From Chloroflexi bacterium GWB2_54_36 (GTDB taxonomy: Bacteria; Chloroflexota; Anaerolineae; Anaerolineales; Anaerolineaceae), in contig MGMG01000096.1 of the NCBI GenBank assembly GCA_001796355.1, forward strand, positions 16,291-80,290: a stretch of 64,000 bases of DNA. Direction: 5' to 3'. A program made the position numbers and the translations under genes. The notes under the pieces were generated by a model. That model was not told where the DNA came from, made no database searches, and saw only the letters and a program-made list of their open reading frames with translations. Of this stretch, positions 59,667 through 64,000 are shown piece after piece. The stretch's first letter is position 1. The number at the start of each line of letters is the position of its first letter.

Positions 59667-61208
59667 TTAAACCCTGGTAAACGGATTGCCGCGGGTGCGA
59701 ATCTCCTGTACCAATCCCCAGACAATGACCAGCATGCTTAATGCAGCAATCGCTCCCACCATCGGCCAGAATCCCATCAGAATACCAAAACCGAAGGTAC
59801 GGCGCAGATACCAGTTGGTGAAAAAGGCCAGGAAAATTCCCATTACGATGTACCAGCGGCCCAGCCAGGCATCGTGCAACTCTCGCGCGGTTGTCCAGGC
59901 CCAGGCTGCGGACAGCGCTAACCAGGGGATAAAAAGTGTACGGTAACGCGGGTTATCCCACAAATCACCCCCCGCCCGCAGCGATGAGACCAGTGTCCAG
60001 GCAACTACGGCTGCAAAGCTGCAAAACAGCAGGCGGCGCGGCGTACCGCGGGGAATCTTCGCCAATGCAAATGGGGTATACAGCAGCAGCGGGATGATCA
60101 AATACCAGCCAACAGACCGGAAACTGGTCAACACCGACCAGATCGGCAGCGCCGGGTCGATGATCGCAGCCGGCAGTACCGGTTGAGCCAGCCCGTAAAC
60201 GACGATAAAGGGTGTATGCAAAGCTTCGGGCAACTGGTCGAACAGCGCCTGAATCCAGCCTGAGTTACCCAACGTTTCGCTAATATCCCAGGTAGCGGAT
60301 GCCTGCAGCCAGCGGGAGGTGAAGGTAAACCCGGCGATCATTAATAACCCCAGGAAAGCCCACCCCATCAAGCGCCGCCTGCGATCCGTCAGGTCGGCGG
60401 AATAATCGATCCACCACCAGATCGCCAGCACAGCGCCAACGCCCAGCGCCACCAGCCATGAGAATGCTGCCAGCAGTGCCAAAATTACGACCAGCCAGAT
60501 TGCCGCTTTCCAGCGCTGTTCACGCCACCGGTTAGCCAAATAAAAGCCTGCCGCAGCCAGACCGATCAAAATAGGGTCGCGCATCTGAGCAGCGCCAAGC
60601 AGGATGCTTTCCGGGTAAAGTGCGTAAATCCAGGCCGACAGGGTGGCGGTTTTAACACCAAACCGCTCCACCACTGCCTTGTAGATGAAGATAACGCCGA
60701 TAGCTGAGACAAATCCGGTCAGCAAAAGGATCAACCAGGGCCGGTGCAGGTCCGGAGAGAAAATACGGTAGAGCCCGGCGCTGGTGATCAACATGCCGCC
60801 GTACTGGTCCGAGAAAAACTGGCTGTTGAACGCCGTGGACAGCGGCGCGCCCGATTGCGCCAGCTGCCAAGCCTGGGTATCGCGCTGAAATGCATCAAAA
60901 AAGATATAGCCGGCATTTTGCGGCTCGGTGTCGTATCCGATGACCGGCAGCAGCAGCCCGAGCGCTACACCCAACGTCAGCCGCACCAGGAATGCGGTCA
61001 GCGCCATCCAGCCTAATTTGGGGTCGGCGCCCAGCGACCGCCAGATCAACCAGCCTGCAAGCAAGATCAGCGCTGCCAGTGCGCCGTAAGCGGTCACGCT
61101 GGAACTGCTTATTCCGCCCGGTTCTAGCGCCGCCATTCCCAGACCAAGCAGTGCTCCTGCGCCGAGCAAAAATAGGGTTGATCTGGCTGTCTTCGTTAAT
61201 CCGCTCAT
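59667..61208 (-). CDS. GT39-like integral membrane glycosyltransferase
   Basis: A 513-aa protein with about 12 helices. Its long extracytoplasmic loop after the second/third helix (PVIGYDTEPQNAGYIFFDAFQRDTQAWQLAQSG) carries the acidic pair typical of polyprenyl-phosphate-sugar transferases. LSAWIYALYPESILLGAAQMRDPILIGLAAAGFYLA resembles GT39/ArnT/PMT-type proteins. The substrate is unknown; the neighbours suggest surface glycans. It converges with the O-antigen-ligase-like gene and has the GT4 gene 13 bases upstream. Confidence 0.75.
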   Translation of the reverse strand: MSGLTKTARSTLFLLGAGALLGLGMAALEPGGISSSSVTAYGALAALILLAGWLIWRSLGADPKLGWMALTAFLVRLTLGVALGLLLPVIGYDTEPQNAGYIFFDAFQRDTQAWQLAQSGAPLSTAFNSQFFSDQYGGMLITSAGLYRIFSPDLHRPWLILLLTGFVSAIGVIFIYKAVVERFGVKTATLSAWIYALYPESILLGAAQMRDPILIGLAAAGFYLANRWREQRWKAAIWLVVILALLAAFSWLVALGVGAVLAIWWWIDYSADLTDRRRRLMGWAFLGLLMIAGFTFTSRWLQASATWDISETLGNSGWIQALFDQLPEALHTPFIVVYGLAQPVLPAAIIDPALPIWSVLTSFRSVGWYLIIPLLLYTPFALAKIPRGTPRRLLFCSFAAVVAWTLVSSLRAGGDLWDNPRYRTLFIPWLALSAAWAWTTARELHDAWLGRWYIVMGIFLAFFTNWYLRRTFGFGILMGFWPMVGAIAALSMLVIVWGLVQEIRTRGNPFTRV

Positions 61209-61221
61209 CCCTGACCTCGCA

Positions 61222-62349
61222 TCATACCAGGTTCGCTAATGTGGCTTCGGCGCGTGACTTCCACGAATACCCCTGTGCATCCATTTTAGCTTGCATGCCA
61301 ATTGCTTGCCTGCGGGCAGGGTCGTGCAATAAAGCTTGTAATCCCGTTTTCCAGCTATCGAGTTCGTCGGCAGCACAAAAGGCCGCGTTGCTGTCATTGA
61401 GCACTTCGCGCAACACCGGCAAATCACTGCTCAATATCGCCCGCCCGGCCGCCATATACTCGAACATTTTCATCGGCGAGCAGATGTCGGCGGTGTTCCC
61501 ACCGCTGCTGCCGGCGATCATGCGTCCGTAAGGCATCAGCAAAATATCGCCGGCTGCCTGGTAAAGCGCCAGCCGCTGATTTTCCACGAAACCCGTAAAG
61601 GTGAGGTTGGTTAACTCAGCCAATGCAGCCTGTTTGCGGCAGTTCTCCACCGATTGCGGGTTGCCCCCCACCAGCAGAAAATGGACCTGCGGAAAGGCCT
61701 GCGCCAGCCCGAGCAATAATTCAACGCCACGCCCGGCATACAGGTGACCGGTATATACTGCTGTCAATTGTTCCGGCGGCAGTCCGATCATTGCCCGGGC
61801 AGAGGGTGCATCCGGCAAACTCTCATAGCGCTCCAAATCCACCCCATCCGGGGCAATAACCACATTCTCCGGCGGGATGGGCAGGTCAAACTCTTCCTCC
61901 AGCACGCGTACCAGCGCCCGGGTGATGACTGCCAGGCGTTTGCGGCCGCGCATTTTGACCGTGCGCTGCAGCAGCCACGGGCCTAATTTCCCCGTTGGGC
62001 GGTCATGCACTTCCAACACGACGGGCAGGCCACGAACTTGCGCGTAAACAGCAGCCTGCGGCATCCAGGTATAGACCAGATCCGCCTGCCAGCCTGCAGC
62101 CCGGTTGACACCCGATAGAGCCAGGTCATAGCGTTTCAATTTTGGCTGGAGGGGCAGCCAGGAAATTTCAAAGGGCGTCACAACCCCATAATACCCGGAT
62201 AATTGTTCCCACGATGTCGCGGTTTGACCGGGCACCCATAATCTGACGGTGTGACCAAGCTGCACCAACGCCTGGCAAACTTTCATCACCTGGATGCTGT
62301 TGGCGGTGTTGGACGGTACATGCGAGGGAGCAATTACGCCAATTTTCAT
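61222..62349 (-). CDS. GT4-family glycosyltransferase
   Basis: A 375-aa GT-B glycosyltransferase. It begins MKIGVIAPSHVPSNTANSIQVMKVCQALVQLGHTVRLWVPG, and the donor-binding half has PEQLTAVYTGHLYAGRGVELLLGLAQAFPQVHFLLVGG. YEPP-like binding is in SPMKMFEYMAAGRAILSSDLPVLREVL, with the E-x7-E motif of GT4. It adds a sugar to a lipid-linked glycan in the cytoplasm. It overlaps the flippase gene by 4 bases (ATGA). Confidence 0.9.
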   Translation of the reverse strand: MKIGVIAPSHVPSNTANSIQVMKVCQALVQLGHTVRLWVPGQTATSWEQLSGYYGVVTPFEISWLPLQPKLKRYDLALSGVNRAAGWQADLVYTWMPQAAVYAQVRGLPVVLEVHDRPTGKLGPWLLQRTVKMRGRKRLAVITRALVRVLEEEFDLPIPPENVVIAPDGVDLERYESLPDAPSARAMIGLPPEQLTAVYTGHLYAGRGVELLLGLAQAFPQVHFLLVGGNPQSVENCRKQAALAELTNLTFTGFVENQRLALYQAAGDILLMPYGRMIAGSSGGNTADICSPMKMFEYMAAGRAILSSDLPVLREVLNDSNAAFCAADELDSWKTGLQALLHDPARRQAIGMQAKMDAQGYSWKSRAEATLANLV

Positions 62350-63704
62350 ACACTTGCCTGAATTTCGACCGGTTGTCTCTCGACTTTTTTCAGGCCGCGT
62401 AAGCCTTCGATGGTAATCGTCCCAATCGAAAGGATGAAGTAAAGACTCAGCAGCGCGGCCTCCATCATCATGCCATATTTTGGAACGAGGAGGAACATCA
62501 AAATAATTTTAATCAATCCTGCAATGGATGCGGCTGCCAGCGGGAAATGGGGGCGGCCAAAGGCCAGCAGCAGCGACCGGTTCCAAAACAGCACATTGGC
62601 AAAGCCAAAGCCGATCAGTAGGATCCAGATGACCGGCAGGGACGGAAGGTATTCACCGCCTTTAAAGAAGCCAAGCAACCATCGGCCTGCTAACAAGAGC
62701 CCGACGGCCGCTGTGCCCGTCCATACCAGGGCAATCATGCTGGTCCGTTTGAGCAAGCTCCGTAGTTGACCCCAGGCGCGCCTGGCAACCGCGCGGGTCA
62801 TTTCCGGGAAGGTGGTCTGAATGAACGGTGTGATGGGCATCAAAATGACGTTCATAATGGCCAGGGCAAATTTATAATACCCTGCGGCTTCACTGGTCAG
62901 GAAATAACCGACCCACAACACTTCGCTGTCGCGGATGAGCATATTGACCGTCTGACTCAGGTTGGTGCTGATGGCAAAATTAGCCATGCTGCGCCATTGC
63001 AAAGCTCCCCGAATGGGCGCTCTCGTCCAGCCTTCGCCCAATAAACTCCGCGAGTGGTACAGGGCAGCCGCCAGCATGCCCAGGCCAAACAGACTCTTAC
63101 CTGCCAGGTAGGCCATTATCACATCGAACACACCGCCCTTGAAAATGAAGGCTGCGCCAATCCAGACAACAGTGATGATGTTTTGCAGCAGCGTCAGCAG
63201 CGCCTGGGTGCGGTAGTGACTGCCAAGCTGCAGCACGGCCTGTGACGTCTCGGTAGCCAGGTTAGCCAGCAGCGCCAGGCCAAAAATGCCAATCCACGGA
63301 ATGGTGGAGGGATCTTTAATAATCACAGTCGCGCCCCAGCGTGCCAGCAACAGCAGGATGCCGTAGGCGATAAAAGAGGTGATGGCCTCGGCGATTCCAG
63401 CCACTTTGACGACCGCGGCTGCTTTTGTTTTTTCCCCTTCCGCCAGGAAATGACCGCCGTATCGGACAACCAGCTCGTTCATGCGAAAAGACAGCAGCCG
63501 GTTGATGTTGGAGGCAAACGCAATGATCATGCCCAGCGCGCCATAACTCCTGGCGCCAAGCAGGGCTGCCGCCATCAAGCCCTGCAGAAAGGTCAACCCC
63601 ATGCTGACCGTATTGCTGGAGAAGAGGTAACTGGTATTGCGAACAACGCTGCGCAGCAGCAGGTCCTCGCGCCAGAAAGCTGTCAGCCGCTGAAAAAAGG
63701 TCAT
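62346..63704 (-). CDS. Polysaccharide flippase (Wzx/MATE-like)
   Basis: A 452-aa protein with 12-14 helices. It has the opening RNTSYLFSSNTVSMGLTFLQGLMAAALLGARSYGALGMIIAFASNINRLLSFRMNELVVRYGG and the second half VLWVGYFLTSEAAGYYKFALAIMNVILMPITPFIQTTFPEMTRA, typical of polysaccharide biosynthesis flippases. It would flip lipid-linked sugar units across the membrane. ATG 63704 overlaps the epimerase stop (ATGA). An upstream in-frame start is not needed. Confidence 0.88.
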   Translation of the reverse strand: MTFFQRLTAFWREDLLLRSVVRNTSYLFSSNTVSMGLTFLQGLMAAALLGARSYGALGMIIAFASNINRLLSFRMNELVVRYGGHFLAEGEKTKAAAVVKVAGIAEAITSFIAYGILLLLARWGATVIIKDPSTIPWIGIFGLALLANLATETSQAVLQLGSHYRTQALLTLLQNIITVVWIGAAFIFKGGVFDVIMAYLAGKSLFGLGMLAAALYHSRSLLGEGWTRAPIRGALQWRSMANFAISTNLSQTVNMLIRDSEVLWVGYFLTSEAAGYYKFALAIMNVILMPITPFIQTTFPEMTRAVARRAWGQLRSLLKRTSMIALVWTGTAAVGLLLAGRWLLGFFKGGEYLPSLPVIWILLIGFGFANVLFWNRSLLLAFGRPHFPLAAASIAGLIKIILMFLLVPKYGMMMEAALLSLYFILSIGTITIEGLRGLKKVERQPVEIQASV

Positions 63705-64000
63705 CCGGTCAGCACCTGGCTGGCCCACGTCCGCTCTGAAAGGTACCAATTCACCAGGTTGCGAACGCCTTCCTTTAGCCCGACTTGAGGTTCCCAGCCA
63801 AGCAGCCTGCGAGCTTTGCTCACATCAGCCAGATTATTCATGATGTCCGCCCGGTGGAACGGCCCGTGAACAATCTCGGCGTGGTTTCCCAGTATTTCCT
63901 CGATCATGGCAATCAGGTCGTTCATCGTAATCGACTCATGCCCACCCAGGTTAATAATTTCATAGCCTAGCGGCTGCAAGCCCAGGATCGTCCCGCGGGC
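63701..64000 (-). CDS. NAD-dependent epimerase/dehydratase, C-terminal part (partial)
   Basis: The frame runs off the end of the window. The last 100 residues read ARGTILGLQPLGYEIINLGGHESITMNDLIAMIEEILG, then RADIMNNLADVSKARRLLGWEPQVGLKEGVRNLVNWYL, the C-terminal end of extended SDR sugar-nucleotide epimerases such as UDP-glucuronate 4-epimerase. The first, NAD-binding part is outside. It overlaps the flippase gene by 4 bases, so it is part of the polysaccharide operon. Confidence 0.87.
   Translation of the reverse strand, partial: ARGTILGLQPLGYEIINLGGHESITMNDLIAMIEEILGNHAEIVHGPFHRADIMNNLADVSKARRLLGWEPQVGLKEGVRNLVNWYLSERTWASQVLTG

Overview
The window looks like a chromosomal piece (possibly a metagenome-assembled contig) from a member of the Chloroflexota, most likely Anaerolineae. 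This is inferred from gene content: a tandem ThyX-like protein, a T-box in front of trpS, a complete cytochrome c maturation (Ccm) operon, SARP/STAND regulators, lipoprotein-linked RND pumps and an F420-type luciferase-like enzyme. No rRNA or other taxonomic marker is present to prove it.

Layout. 1-4.4 kb: the end of rbfA, then nrnA, truB, ribF and a double ThyX-like gene, tightly packed or overlapping (RNA maturation, FMN/FAD synthesis, flavin-dependent methylation). 4.4-7.8 kb: thioredoxin-like, DinB-like, pyrophosphatase, and a T-box-controlled tryptophanyl-tRNA synthetase. 7.8-8.2 kb: a block of inverted repeats (GGTGCGTTCG family), with a second block at 21.9-22.3 kb. 8.3-17.0 kb: one minus-strand ccm operon (E-F-H-G-I-like-dihaem lipoprotein-A-B-C-D), including a 53-codon ccmD absent from ordinary ORF lists. 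17.2-28.0 kb: nucleosidase, MGDG-synthase-like glycosyltransferase, pncC, GH1 glycosidase, histidine phosphatase, a membrane protein, a two-component pair, RNase D and a beta-CASP metallo-beta-lactamase.

28.06-32.37 kb: tRNA-Ser(CGA), followed 4.2 kb later by a 30-bp near-perfect copy of its 3' end. The interval holds terminators, a possible structured RNA, a small secreted protein and a 989-aa SARP-STAND-TPR regulator, and looks like a decayed tRNA-borne island. 32.6-34.0 kb: NTF2-like and CHRD proteins.

34.2-47.0 kb: the most unusual locus. A NarL-type regulator and a degenerate receiver precede an apparent operon of two RND pumps, an ABC-2 exporter whose permease carries an extra extracytoplasmic domain, a minimal adaptor lipoprotein with an acidic insert, a two-domain lipoprotein and a small membrane protein. 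The cells are probably single-membraned and no TolC is encoded, so this may be an undescribed type of efflux/export assembly.

47-57 kb: luciferase-like oxidoreductase, a broken MFS gene, HAD phosphatase, small membrane and SWIM proteins, GNAT, SPFH/NfeD pair, a degenerate orphan ABC ATPase with a GbsR-type regulator, and metG. 57.2-64 kb: surface polysaccharide genes (Wzz-like, O-antigen-ligase-like, GT39-like, GT4, Wzx-like flippase and a truncated epimerase). A second intergenic repeat family (GTCACCC...GCGAAGGGTCT) occurs at 50.1, 53.0 and 59.5 kb.
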